A stretch of DNA of 64,000 nucleotides from Roseofilum acuticapitatum BLCC-M154 (GTDB lineage Bacteria; Cyanobacteriota; Cyanobacteriia; Cyanobacteriales; Desertifilaceae), in assembly GCF_030068475.1 (NCBI RefSeq), contig NZ_JAQOSP010000026.1, positions 1 through 64,000 of the forward strand, written 5' to 3'. Below are positions 1 through 8,614 of this stretch, piece by piece; positions within the stretch are counted from its first letter, which is position 1; each line of letters begins with the position of its first letter. The notes under the pieces are model-generated. The model had not been told where the DNA came from and made no database searches. It was given only the letters and a program-made list of their open reading frames with translations. Both the position numbers and the translations under genes were made by a program.

Positions 1-225
1 GAAATACCCTAATTAAAAATCCAGGGAGCAAGATGCTCCCACTCCAGTCATATCAAAGAATTCGAGGAGTGCGGGCATCTTGCCCGCTTCTTAACCAATT
101 AACTGGACTTGATATCATAGCATAACTATCTTTTCATGACAGTGGATTTCGATCCCCCTAAATCGCTCTTAAAAAAGGGGGATTTAGGGGGATCGAAAAT
201 TAAACAATATTACAGCATTTTTGTC
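1..225. repeat. Intergenic palindromic repeats
   Basis: This stretch before the end of miaB contains no gene that I can support. It holds three inverted repeats. Positions 24-40 have GGGAGCA and TGCTCCC arms around a 3-nt loop. Positions 71-87 have GCGGGCA and TGCCCGC arms, also around 3 nt. Positions 150-195 have perfect 15-bp arms that begin CGATCCCCCTAAATC. The third belongs to the same C-rich/G-rich family seen near 22.44 kb and 42.0-42.3 kb. It lies just past the miaB stop and could end transcription, though no clear T-run follows. Confidence 0.75.
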
Positions 226-1587
226 CTAAGTGCGATCGCCAGCACCCACAGCTATCCTCTGCTCTCCGGTTAGACTAAAGGCGCGAGTTTCTGTAATTTT
301 CACCTGCACCAATTGCCCCTTAAGTTGCTCAATATCTCCGGTAAAGAAGGTTAAGCGGTTGCCATCCGTGCGTCCCATGACTTGGGTGGCATCCTTGGGA
401 TTTTGGTCTTCGACGAGGACGGTTTCCATGCGTCCGAGATAACGCTGCGATCGCTCCTGTGCTTTAATAGCAACTAAATGATTCAACCTCTGTAGGCGAT
501 CGCTCTTCACCTCTTCACTCAATTGATCTTCCCATACTGCTGCCTCCGTACCTGGTCTAGGAGAATAGGCCGCCGTATTTAACTGGTCAAAGCCAATATC
601 CTCAACCAACTCCAGAGTATGCTCAAATTGTTCCTCCGTTTCTCCGGGAAACCCCACAATTGCATCCGCACTAATGGAGGCATCCGGCATCAAGTCGCGA
701 ATCTTATCAATAATCCGGCGATACTTCTGATGGGTATACCCGCGCCGCATAGCCTTGAGGATGTCATTATCTCCAGACTGAAACGGAATATGAAAATGTT
801 TACACACCTTCGGTAACTCTGCACAAGCGCGAATTAACCGCTCCGTGAAATAGCGGGGGTGACTGGTGGCAAATCGGATGCGCTCAATTCCTTCCACATC
901 ATGAACAAAATAGAGCAAATCCGTAAACGTATTCTCCCGTCTTCCTTCCGGCGTAATTCCGGGTAAATCCCGACCATAAGCGTCAATATTTTGACCCAAC
1001 AGCGTCACCTCCTTATATCCCTGCTGACCCAACTGTTCCATTTCTTCCCGAATGGCCTGGGGAGTCCGAGACTGTTCCACCCCTCTAACTCCAGGAACCA
1101 CACAATAGGAACAGCGCTCATTGCAGCCATAAATCACATTCACCCAAGCCGTAATCTTACTATCGCGCCGGGGTTTGGTGATATCCTCCATAATATGAAC
1201 CGGTTCCGTAGCTACCACCTGGTTCCCCTCTAGGACTTGCTCCAACAAATCTCCCAAGCGGTTGGCATGTTGGGGCCCCATGACTAAATCGAGTTCTGGA
1301 ACCCGACGCAAGAGCGCTTCCCCTTCCTGTTGGGCCACACATCCAGCCACAATTAGGGTTAAATTGGGGTTTTCATGTTTGCGTTTGGCTTGTCTTCCCA
1401 GATAAGAATAGACCTTTTGCTCGGCGTTATCACGAATGGTACAGGTATTGTAGAGAATCACATCCGCTTGATAAGGGTCTTCGACGAATTCTAAGCCGAT
1501 ATCCTCTAGAATGCCAGCCATCCGCTCCGAGTCGGCCTTGTTCATTTGGCATCCAAAGGTAGTAATGTGATAACGACGATGGGTCAT
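226..1587 (-). CDS. miaB: tRNA-2-methylthio-N6-dimethylallyladenosine synthase MiaB
   Basis: MiaB is a radical-SAM methylthiotransferase that converts i6A37 to ms2i6A37 in tRNAs reading UNN codons. The 453-residue length is normal for the family. The N-terminal UPF0004 domain shows the three conserved cluster cysteines at C13, C49 and C83. The radical-SAM motif CNERCSYC supplies C155, C159 and C162. A TRAM RNA-binding domain occupies roughly residues 380-445. The ATG start sits directly before [14 protein letters not shown], as expected for MiaB. It stands alone, with repeats downstream and a decayed toxin-antitoxin pair upstream. Confidence 0.95.
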   Translation of the reverse strand: MTHRRYHITTFGCQMNKADSERMAGILEDIGLEFVEDPYQADVILYNTCTIRDNAEQKVYSYLGRQAKRKHENPNLTLIVAGCVAQQEGEALLRRVPELDLVMGPQHANRLGDLLEQVLEGNQVVATEPVHIMEDITKPRRDSKITAWVNVIYGCNERCSYCVVPGVRGVEQSRTPQAIREEMEQLGQQGYKEVTLLGQNIDAYGRDLPGITPEGRRENTFTDLLYFVHDVEGIERIRFATSHPRYFTERLIRACAELPKVCKHFHIPFQSGDNDILKAMRRGYTHQKYRRIIDKIRDLMPDASISADAIVGFPGETEEQFEHTLELVEDIGFDQLNTAAYSPRPGTEAAVWEDQLSEEVKSDRLQRLNHLVAIKAQERSQRYLGRMETVLVEDQNPKDATQVMGRTDGNRLTFFTGDIEQLKGQLVQVKITETRAFSLTGEQRIAVGAGDRT

Positions 1588-1673
1588 GGGTTTTAGAGTT
1601 GAGAGTCAAGTACCATTTTTAATTTTACATTAGTTTCATACTGATTTCCTCAATCAACTTTCATTAGCAGAAA

Positions 1674-1832
1674 CTAAATAGTGCTATACAATTGCTGATT
1701 AATACGAAAGCCAGCTCTATCGATATAGACAGCTTGGGGAATTAGAATAGTCTGATAAAGATGGTGCAGGAGTTCAAGTTGATCAATTGCTGCAAGATTG
1801 GTAATTGCAGAAGTATTGCTAACAACAATCAT
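1674..1832 (-). pseudogene. DUF3368 PIN-like toxin, internally deleted remnant
   Basis: The reading frame overlaps the upstream UPF0175 gene by 4 nt (ATGA), the usual arrangement for UPF0175/DUF3368 toxin-antitoxin pairs. It encodes only 52 residues, whereas DUF3368 proteins are usually about 150-160. The N-terminal part (MIVVSNTSAITNLAAI, then LIPQAVY) matches the start of the PIN-like fold. It then jumps directly to AGFRINQQLYSTI, which resembles the family's C-terminal end. The simplest reading is an in-frame internal deletion of about 100 codons that removed most of the acidic catalytic residues. The family assignment is from recognised motifs only. Confidence 0.7.
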
Positions 1833-2074
1833 AACTCTCCTAACCTTTTTAAGGTTTGAATATCCGCCTCGAAATCTTCTACCTCATAATTGAGATATAC
1901 TCCTCTTTTAGATAGTTCTTGTTGAAACTGTATCAAGTGCATCCCGGCAAGATGGCGGGCTTGTCCTGTACTAATTTTCCGTTGTTGATAGAGTGATATC
2001 GCCAGTTCTAGTTTAATATCCGCTTCGGACAGTTGAGCCGAGTGAAGGATTTCATCAGGAATCGTAATATTCAT
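1829..2074 (-). CDS. UPF0175 family protein, antitoxin-like
   Basis: This 81-residue protein begins MNITIPDEILHSAQLSEAD, followed by LELAISLYQQRKISTGQARHLAG, a helix-turn-helix-like segment characteristic of UPF0175. Members are thought to act as DNA-binding antitoxins paired with DUF3368 PIN-like proteins. Here the partner frame starts inside the stop codon of this gene (4-nt overlap) but is reduced to 52 residues, so the antitoxin appears to be left without a working toxin. It may persist as a solitary regulator. Upstream lie short AACAATGAACAATG-type repeats. Confidence 0.8.
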   Translation of the reverse strand: MNITIPDEILHSAQLSEADIKLELAISLYQQRKISTGQARHLAGMHLIQFQQELSKRGVYLNYEVEDFEADIQTLKRLGEL

Positions 2075-2198
2075 TTTGACTTACTCCAGCAATCATTTCT
2101 TTTAAATTGTTCATTGTTCATTGTTCATTGATATAACCCTTCATTCGCAATGACCTATTATAATTGATTCAACAGACTTGAGATAATTTTTAATTGAC

Positions 2199-2714
2199 AT
2201 GACCCTTCCCAATTGGATTACATTTTCTCGCTTGCTGGGAGTTCCGTTTCTGCTCTACAGTTTACTGGAGCCGACGGTAGAGCGGCGCTGGTTTTGTTTG
2301 GCGGTGTTTTTGGTGGCTGCGGGAACAGACTGGTTAGATGGCTATTTGGCGCGGCGGCTCAATCAAGTCAGTGAGATGGGTAAGTTTTTAGACCCTTTGG
2401 TGGATAAGTTGTTGGTGTTAGCGCCGTTGTTGTCGTTGGTGGAGTTGGGAGAAGTTCCAGCTTGGGGGGTGTTTCTAATTTTAGCGCGGGAATTGACGAT
2501 CGCCGGATGGCGCGTCAATCAAACCACGGTTTCGGGGGCGAATATTTGGGGAAAACTGAAAACCGTGGTGCAAATTGGGGCGATCGCCTTTTTAATTGCT
2601 CCAACTCCCGTTTCTTGGACTCTACCTATCTTAATCTTCTTTTGGAGTGCTGTAGCTCTAACCTGGATTTCAGGCTTGATTTATATTTTTCCCCAACCTT
2701 CCGGTGAGTCATGA
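2199..2714 (+). CDS. pgsA: CDP-diacylglycerol--glycerol-3-phosphate 3-phosphatidyltransferase
   Basis: PgsA is an integral membrane enzyme that makes phosphatidylglycerol phosphate, the committed precursor of phosphatidylglycerol. In cyanobacteria that is the only phospholipid of the thylakoid membrane and is needed by both photosystems. The CDP-alcohol phosphotransferase signature is complete: D44, D47, G48, A51, R52, G61, D65 and D69 in the segment from TDWLDGYLARR to GKFLDPLVD. The 171-residue length and the hydrophobic helices fit the family. The gene runs in the same direction as the channel-like gene 35-50 nt downstream and may be co-transcribed with it. Confidence 0.93.
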   Translation: MTLPNWITFSRLLGVPFLLYSLLEPTVERRWFCLAVFLVAAGTDWLDGYLARRLNQVSEMGKFLDPLVDKLLVLAPLLSLVELGEVPAWGVFLILARELTIAGWRVNQTTVSGANIWGKLKTVVQIGAIAFLIAPTPVSWTLPILIFFWSAVALTWISGLIYIFPQPSGES

Positions 2715-2764
2715 ATAATGAGTAAGGCTCAGTTGATGTCGTTTCTCAAGTGAGAACTGAGGTT

Positions 2765-4852
2765 ATGTCAACCCTGTCACCTACACCACCCAATGTAACT
2801 CCTCCCTCTCAAAACGGCGATCGCTTTTTAATCTGTGGATTAGGTCGTCTCGGTCAAGAATGCGTGATTGCTCTGAGGAATTTTGGAGTCATTGTTATTG
2901 GGATTGAAAAAATGCCTCCTGCTGAATGGGAATTAGCGACAGTTCCCGAATTATTAGATTCCTTGATTATAGGAGACTGTCGGCAACTATACATTCTCGA
3001 ACAGGCTCAAATTCAAAGCTGTCGGACAGTTTTAATTGTTACCAGTGACGAAGAAGTGAACGCTCAAACCGCTTTAGCAGTACGGCAACTGAATCCCCAT
3101 GTGAGAATTGTAGTGCGTTCTGCGGCGGATAACTTGAATCAACTATTGAGCGAACAGTTAGGTAATTTCTTTGCTGCCGAACCGAGACAAATGGTCGCCA
3201 CTGCCTTTGGTTTAGCCGGTTTGGGGGCGGGAACCTTGGGCTTTTTTGAGCTAGATGGTCAACATCTCCAGGTGATTACCCATAAACTTGAAGAGGGCCA
3301 TCGATGGTGTCATACGCGATCGCTTCAAGACCTCAATACCAGCAAACGGCGAGTTCTGTTCTATCACCCCAAACCGGGGTTATTGCCCCATTTTTATCGA
3401 TGGAATCCCAAGGATGTGGTTAAACCGGGTGACGAGATTGTTTATGTAGAAGTTGTGGACAAGCTTTCTCTAACCGATGAGCAACAGACCCCCAACTTCA
3501 GGAGAAATTTGTCTGAGCGACCCAGAAGCAACTCTCGTCAAACCCTTGGGTCTAGATTGACTCATTTTTGGAATACGCAGCTTTTTGAAGTGACCTTTTG
3601 GCAGTTGCAATGGCAAAGATTTAAGGATGAATTTTTGATCACTGGAGTACGAAAAGTTGCCATTATCAATGCGATTATTGTTGTATTTTTATTAATCCTA
3701 GGCACAGTTTTATTTAAGGCTTATTATCCCAATACGACTCTGTTATATTCATTTTATGCCACAGCTATCCTGTTGCTTGGAGACTATGGAGAATTATTTG
3801 GAGACTTGGAACCCATCACCAAGATTCCCGCAGCCTTACAGTTATTTGCGTTTACCCTAACCTTAGTGGGGACGGCATTTGTTGGGGTTTTGTATGCCCT
3901 GCTCACTGAAGCCATTCTTTCCTCTAAATTTGAATTGTTGCGTCGCCGTCCCCCCATTCCTAAAACTGACCATTTAATCCTAGTGGGACTCGATCGCCTC
4001 GGACAACAGGTCGCCGGTTTCTTGGATAATTTGGAACAAGCCCTAGTGGTCATTCCTTTTAACCCAAATTTGGATCAGAATGTACTACCCCGTATTCCCC
4101 TCGTCGTCGGAAATTTAACCGAAGCCCTGACCAAAGCCAATGTATTAACGGCTAGAAGCGTGATTATCACCACCGATAATGAAATGCTTAATCTAGAAAT
4201 TGCACTCATGGCTCGGCGATTAAATCCTAACACCCATTTAGTTATTGGCACGTATGGCCAAGGTTTAAGCCAATATCTAAGTCACTTATTGACCAATGTA
4301 CAAATATTGGGAACCTATGAGGTAGCCGCCGAAGCCTTTGCTGGAGCGGCGTTTGGTGAAAATATTATTAGTTTGTTTCGCTATCATAAGACCATTTTAG
4401 TTACAGAATATCAAATTGAAGAAATTGATACCTTACATGGATTACTGATTAGTGAAGTGGCTTATGGCTATCGGGTGGTGGTGCTGCTTCACCAAACTCC
4501 ACCGGAGACGGCAACATTGATGCCTTCTGACGATCTGCGGCTGGCAGTGGGCGATCGCATTGTGGTATTGTCTTCCATTGAAGGCTTAAAACGCATTGAA
4601 CACGGAACCATCATCACCCCAACTTGGAGAGTTCGGATTGATTCTACGCCGACAAGGGATGCGGCTTTCGATGGAGCCAATGTGATTGCGCGCATTTCCG
4701 GATACAGTTTAAGCGGCGCTCGTGAGTTGATGGATCAATTGCCCAAAATCTTACCGAAACGGCTCTATCTTCATCAAGCGGCCCGTTTAGTGGGAGAATT
4801 AAAGCGATCGCGAGTTAAAGCCCAATTAATCAAACCCAAACCGAAGACCTAG
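2765..4852 (+). CDS. RCK (TrkA-N) / two-helix pore / RCK ion channel-like protein
   Basis: The predicted protein has about 695 residues from ATG 2765; an in-frame GTG at 2750 is an alternative start. An N-terminal TrkA-N Rossmann domain begins with the dinucleotide motif LICGLGRLGQ. Two membrane helices follow (about residues 295-320 and 355-385) with a short pore-like segment between them. A second TrkA-N domain starts at LILVGLDRLGQQ, with RCK-C-like sequence to the end. A canonical potassium filter (TVGYG) is absent; the segment between the helices reads ILLLGDYGELFGD. The overall architecture resembles the RCK-containing channel group to which plant CASTOR/POLLUX belong. Ion selectivity cannot be inferred. 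A relative lies at 56998-58773. Confidence 0.75.
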   Translation: MSTLSPTPPNVTPPSQNGDRFLICGLGRLGQECVIALRNFGVIVIGIEKMPPAEWELATVPELLDSLIIGDCRQLYILEQAQIQSCRTVLIVTSDEEVNAQTALAVRQLNPHVRIVVRSAADNLNQLLSEQLGNFFAAEPRQMVATAFGLAGLGAGTLGFFELDGQHLQVITHKLEEGHRWCHTRSLQDLNTSKRRVLFYHPKPGLLPHFYRWNPKDVVKPGDEIVYVEVVDKLSLTDEQQTPNFRRNLSERPRSNSRQTLGSRLTHFWNTQLFEVTFWQLQWQRFKDEFLITGVRKVAIINAIIVVFLLILGTVLFKAYYPNTTLLYSFYATAILLLGDYGELFGDLEPITKIPAALQLFAFTLTLVGTAFVGVLYALLTEAILSSKFELLRRRPPIPKTDHLILVGLDRLGQQVAGFLDNLEQALVVIPFNPNLDQNVLPRIPLVVGNLTEALTKANVLTARSVIITTDNEMLNLEIALMARRLNPNTHLVIGTYGQGLSQYLSHLLTNVQILGTYEVAAEAFAGAAFGENIISLFRYHKTILVTEYQIEEIDTLHGLLISEVAYGYRVVVLLHQTPPETATLMPSDDLRLAVGDRIVVLSSIEGLKRIEHGTIITPTWRVRIDSTPTRDAAFDGANVIARISGYSLSGARELMDQLPKILPKRLYLHQAARLVGELKRSRVKAQLIKPKPKT

Positions 4853-4936
4853 AGCCAGAGTTGCACAAGTGCTTGGGTACTGACATGATAGTAAAATACC
4901 TTTAATTCGTTTGAATTACCCTAAATCACAAAAAAT

Positions 4937-5272
4937 ATGGCAGAAATCCAGTTAACCAAAGGAATCACAGAAAAAGATGTTCCTGAAGTGCGTCTAACCC
5001 GTGCTAAAGATAAAAGTAGTGGTACAGCAACATTTATTTTTTCCGATCCCACTGTTTTTAAGGAAGGCAATACCGATGAAGTAACCGGCTTACATCTGAT
5101 TGATGAAGAAGGAGAAATCGTCAGTCGGGAGGTAACCGCTAAGTTTGTTGATGGTGAACCCACCACGGTAGAAGCCTTCTATGTGATGAGGGGAGAAGGT
5201 GAGTGGGATCGGTTTATGCGCTTTATGGAACGCTACGGCAAAGAGCATGGTTTAGGGTTTCAGAAAGCCTAA
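4937..5272 (+). CDS. psb28: Photosystem II reaction centre assembly protein Psb28
   Basis: Psb28 binds the cytosolic face of photosystem II assembly intermediates containing CP47 and assists PSII biogenesis and repair; it is not part of the mature complex. The 111-residue length is typical. The sequence has the family's mostly beta organisation with recognisable blocks: [16 protein letters not shown], and the C-terminal [20 protein letters not shown]. No signal peptide or membrane helix is present, as expected. The gene has its own 84-nt upstream spacer and precedes a phosphorothioation-associated gene by 57 nt; there is no obvious functional link. Confidence 0.95.
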   Translation: MAEIQLTKGITEKDVPEVRLTRAKDKSSGTATFIFSDPTVFKEGNTDEVTGLHLIDEEGEIVSREVTAKFVDGEPTTVEAFYVMRGEGEWDRFMRFMERYGKEHGLGFQKA

Positions 5273-5329
5273 TGGCGATATTGGGGCGAATCTCGTCTCG
5301 ACTCACTTTCTGAATGGGGAAAAGTTAGG

Positions 5330-5794
5330 ATGGCAGTCTACCGCATTCGATTGGCAAAGGATAAGGGAGAGTTGGTTAAGCGGTTGGTAGAGTCTGATGA
5401 GGATAATGCACCGTTTGAAACCTATGCAGATGTGGTGATGTTTGCCGCTAGTTTAGGATATCAACGCCATCAGGCAATTCCCCTAGATGATGTGATTGCC
5501 AAAGAACCCGCTCCCATTGCTTGGGATGTTTTTCGATCGCGAGGATACGATCGCACCATTCGCCTATTGGCGATCGCCACAACGGAGGAGGTTAGTGTTC
5601 TTTCCCTATCCTCTCCAGAGGCGATCGCCCAACAAATTCAAATTCTAGAAGAATATGCCAATGGGGGATTGCAGATCTTACAAGAAGAATTGCGCGGTAT
5701 TATTGATATCACCCATCATCTTCCCCTGATGTTGCACAAGCAAAGGCATCCCCAAGAGTCACCCCCAGAATTCGATTTAAGCCAATTTCTCTAG
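5330..5794 (+). CDS. DNA phosphorothioation (dnd)-associated protein 4-like
   Basis: This 154-residue protein resembles the 'dnd system-associated protein 4' family. That family is met beside DndBCDE phosphorothioation modules and also alone in cyanobacteria. Recognisable features are an N-terminal RIRLAKDKGELVKRLVES block, FETYADVVMFAASLGYQ, and a Leu-rich helical C-terminus with QIQILEEYANGGLQILQEEL. No dndA-E, sulphur-modification or restriction gene is in the window, so this copy is an orphan here. Its molecular role is not established. The start ATG is preceded by GTTAGG, a weak ribosome site. The family call is from remembered motifs and needs a profile search. Confidence 0.65.
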   Translation: MAVYRIRLAKDKGELVKRLVESDEDNAPFETYADVVMFAASLGYQRHQAIPLDDVIAKEPAPIAWDVFRSRGYDRTIRLLAIATTEEVSVLSLSSPEAIAQQIQILEEYANGGLQILQEELRGIIDITHHLPLMLHKQRHPQESPPEFDLSQFL

Positions 5795-5819
5795 TTAACC
5801 GCTAGAGACAAGCTAGGGT

Positions 5820-6134
5820 TTAGCGCAACTTTTGCACATCTGCTATAAAGGCATCAACTGCTTTTTGCGTTTTGCCTAAGTAATTGCCATCAGCCTCTAA
5901 TGCATTTTTTAGTTCTTCTGCCACTCCAATTAATCCCCCTTCTTCTGACATATAAGCGCCTTTCATCTCAATCTCGCGCCAATACTCTTCTATGACGCGG
6001 GTTCTCATCTCTTCATAAGTCTCAATGAGGGAAGCTTTGACTTTCTTTTGTTCCGCGTTGAGGTTTTCATACTCCAATTGACTAATTAATTCCGTTAATT
6101 CCGAAAGATGTCGGCGCACAGTTTCCCAGCTCAT
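5820..6134 (-). CDS. Small helical protein of unknown function
   Basis: The 104-residue product is highly charged and predicted almost entirely alpha-helical, with a heptad-like stretch from RRHLSELTELISQLEYENLN to about residue 60. It has no signal peptide, membrane segment or cysteine. I do not recognise a family. It is convergent with the dnd-associated gene (26 nt between stops) and is followed upstream by a 98-nt gap to the GDSL lipoprotein gene. Codon usage appears ordinary for the neighbourhood, so it is probably a real gene, but nothing indicates its job. Confidence 0.65.
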   Translation of the reverse strand: MSWETVRRHLSELTELISQLEYENLNAEQKKVKASLIETYEEMRTRVIEEYWREIEMKGAYMSEEGGLIGVAEELKNALEADGNYLGKTQKAVDAFIADVQKLR

Positions 6135-6232
6135 AACGATTTCCCTTCATAAGATCGGAGAGTTTCGACAGGTATCTTACCAGGTTCTTTGCCACACCCC
6201 TGATACTTTACAAAGGTTAACATTTTTTCTGA

Positions 6233-6961
6233 CTATTCGATCGCCAGATTCTCAAGGTTTGGGGGAATCTTAGCGGCTTTGAGTAAGGGTTGTAAGCCTT
6301 TGAAGATGCGATCGCCGATTACCTCATGGCCAGCCGCACTCGGATGAATGATATCATCTTGTCGGTATTTCTCGTCTCTGAGCAAACCCTTGAGAATCTG
6401 GGGAATCAAATGCGCTTGCGTCTCCTTTGCCAACTGCTCAAACATGCGATCGTATTTGTCCCCCACAACTCCCACATTAATCCCCAATATAACGGCGATC
6501 GCCCCCTGAGCTTGAATTTGCGTAATGATTTGCCGTAAATTCTCCTCAGTCTCCGTTTCTGCGATGTTCTGTAGATAGTCATTCCCCGACAACTCCACCA
6601 TCACCAACCAGGGATTTTCATCCAGCACATCCGTTTGCAACCGTGCTAACCCCATAGCCGTTGTATCCCCTGGAACCCCCTGATTCAGAATCGGCACATT
6701 CAACCGACGACTTAAAAGACTGGGAAAAGCTTGCTCTGGGTTCAGTCCATACCCCGAAGCAATGCTATCACCCAAAACAATAATCTGTTCTCCTTGTCCA
6801 AGTTGCAAGTTTTTCACCTGGTTCACAGATGAACCGCAACTGATGACGAGTCCCCAGGTGGTGAATAGGAGGACGATCAGAAGGAGACTTCGCCGTACTC
6901 TGCGTTGAGCGAAGGGCAGTAGACTTAAACTCAGGATAGAGGCAATCATGATTAGGAGCAA
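6233..6961 (-). CDS. GDSL/SGNH-family esterase, predicted lipoprotein
   Basis: This is a TesA-like SGNH hydrolase, probably an esterase or lysophospholipase. All four blocks are present: GDS with nucleophile S66 (IIVLGDSIASGYG), the glycine block NQGVPGDT, the asparagine block SGND at 126-128, and the catalytic dyad D203/H206 in DIIHPSAAGHE. The N-terminus is hydrophobic and ends in VISC at C42, which fits a lipobox, so the mature enzyme is likely anchored to a membrane facing the periplasm. The length of 242 residues is usual for the family. Its substrate cannot be told from sequence. Confidence 0.85.
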   Translation of the reverse strand: MLLIMIASILSLSLLPFAQRRVRRSLLLIVLLFTTWGLVISCGSSVNQVKNLQLGQGEQIIVLGDSIASGYGLNPEQAFPSLLSRRLNVPILNQGVPGDTTAMGLARLQTDVLDENPWLVMVELSGNDYLQNIAETETEENLRQIITQIQAQGAIAVILGINVGVVGDKYDRMFEQLAKETQAHLIPQILKGLLRDEKYRQDDIIHPSAAGHEVIGDRIFKGLQPLLKAAKIPPNLENLAIE

Positions 6962-7002
6962 TCCTTAATAGTAGTCACTATTTTAGCAAAATGCTCTAGG
7001 GC

Positions 7003-8592
7003 CTACTCCTTTTCGTTTCTTCCCTTGGGTTTGCGTCGCCATAGGAAGAGAATCAGCCAAATCGCCAATACTAACCCCCATCCGAGACTCAAACCCACCG
7101 ATTTTACAAAGGGATGCACAACAGTAGCATTGGCATCCCACGGCATCAGTAAGGGGTTTTTGTCTGTAATCAGAGCATAGCTAGTGGCGATCACACTCGC
7201 GGCAGCCATACCGCCACCGACGACCCCGATGGTAATATTTAAGTTGTGGCTATCAATGGATTCTTGTTCATTGCTTTTTTTAATCTTTTTCTCTAACTTA
7301 AGTAACGTCTTCTGTAATTTCCGGCTTTGTTTGGCTTGCTTAACTAGATCTTTGTGTAACTTTCGACTAGCTTTTACTTGTCTGACTAACCGTTCTTCCA
7401 GAGCGCGATCGGCTTCAATTTGCTCAATTTCTAACATGCCGCGAATGGTGGCAATCATTTCTTGAAACAGATTTTGACCCGCGAGTAAATAATTTAAGTA
7501 GGTTTCGATTTGTTGCAGATAAGTATTTTTCGCTAAGTCGAGAAAAGAGTCCCAGAAGGGGAAATGATCATCGGTCAATTTCGCCTGGTTAATCTCAGTA
7601 AATGCCTTTTGAAAATTCTTGATATTGGTGTCCGTGGTGTTGTAGCACTCGCGGAGCAGGCGCAGGGTTTGGCTATACTTAAATCCCAGTTTGCGGATAT
7701 TATTGAGTAATCGTTTTAACTCTTGTAACCGTTTTTCGTCATCGGTTTCTTGCTCAATTTGGCTAAACCGGGGAATTTGTTGCTCTAGCTCGTTGGCCAG
7801 CTTTTGCGCTTCTTCGTAGTATTGTCTCGATTGTTGGGTAGTGAAGAGGATTTTATGGCGAAAGCAGAGTAGTTCTTTCAGGGGTCGGTTGAACCTTTTA
7901 TTGATAAAAGAAGATAAGCTATTTTCTTTGAATTTGAGCCAGACTAAAATATAAGTATTTTCCGCTTCGTACAGGAATAAGGGGCTACCGAACAGTTGAC
8001 CTTCACGGGTCTGTAGAGGACGGGGGATCATTTCTGTGGGGCGATCGGGAAATAAGCCGGTTACACAATCATCCGCTAGGTCGCGATATTCATTAATTAG
8101 GATGCGATAGTCTTTCAGGGCAATCGGTTTACTGGGTTCGGCATAGAGTAAAAAACTTTGACCTAACGAGGGATTTAGGGTAGAATAGGAAAGAATATTA
8201 TTGGGATTAAAACCGTTAATTTGGTGACAAAAAAGCGATATTTTTCGGTCACGTTTATCTAAAAAGAGAGTTAGTTCGCCTAGATAGACATCTTGCAACT
8301 TTTCAGCGTGAAATGCTCCTTTAGCTTGCAGCGTTGGAGTTAAGGGAACTTGGCTTAACTTCAGTTTTCGTTGTCCTTTGATCAGGTCTTGCCAGGGTTC
8401 ATTTTCTTGAATTGGATGCAAGTTGGCGCGGAAGGTTTTCAGCTCTTCACTGTTAAAAGCAGTCGCAACCGTTGTGGCGAAGGTTTGCCAGAGTTCCTCG
8501 GCATTTTTTGCGGGCATTTGATAGCCTTGGTCAAAATCTGACCAAAAGTGGAAAGCGTAGAGCGTGAAAATAGGGTTTTGAATTTCAGTCAT
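7003..8592 (-). CDS. Unrecognised protein: long coiled coil and two C-terminal membrane helices
   Basis: I do not recognise this family. The preferred start is ATG 8592 (MTEIQNPIFTLYAFHFW), giving about 529 residues. An upstream in-frame TTG at 8634 would only add translation of the intergenic repeat. Residues 1 to about 240 look globular with a beta-rich pattern. Residues 250-445 are helical with strong coiled-coil character, including a Lys-rich run around KASRKLHKDLVKQAKQSRK. Two membrane helices follow (about 455-475 and 500-520), ending in a basic cytosolic tail RRKPKGRNEKE. The topology recalls CorA-like or effector-like membrane proteins, but no GMN motif is present. Three repeat units lie immediately upstream. 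Confidence 0.7.
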   Translation of the reverse strand: MTEIQNPIFTLYAFHFWSDFDQGYQMPAKNAEELWQTFATTVATAFNSEELKTFRANLHPIQENEPWQDLIKGQRKLKLSQVPLTPTLQAKGAFHAEKLQDVYLGELTLFLDKRDRKISLFCHQINGFNPNNILSYSTLNPSLGQSFLLYAEPSKPIALKDYRILINEYRDLADDCVTGLFPDRPTEMIPRPLQTREGQLFGSPLFLYEAENTYILVWLKFKENSLSSFINKRFNRPLKELLCFRHKILFTTQQSRQYYEEAQKLANELEQQIPRFSQIEQETDDEKRLQELKRLLNNIRKLGFKYSQTLRLLRECYNTTDTNIKNFQKAFTEINQAKLTDDHFPFWDSFLDLAKNTYLQQIETYLNYLLAGQNLFQEMIATIRGMLEIEQIEADRALEERLVRQVKASRKLHKDLVKQAKQSRKLQKTLLKLEKKIKKSNEQESIDSHNLNITIGVVGGGMAAASVIATSYALITDKNPLLMPWDANATVVHPFVKSVGLSLGWGLVLAIWLILFLWRRKPKGRNEKE

Positions 8593-8614
8593 TTTTAATT
8601 GATGATGATTTGCT

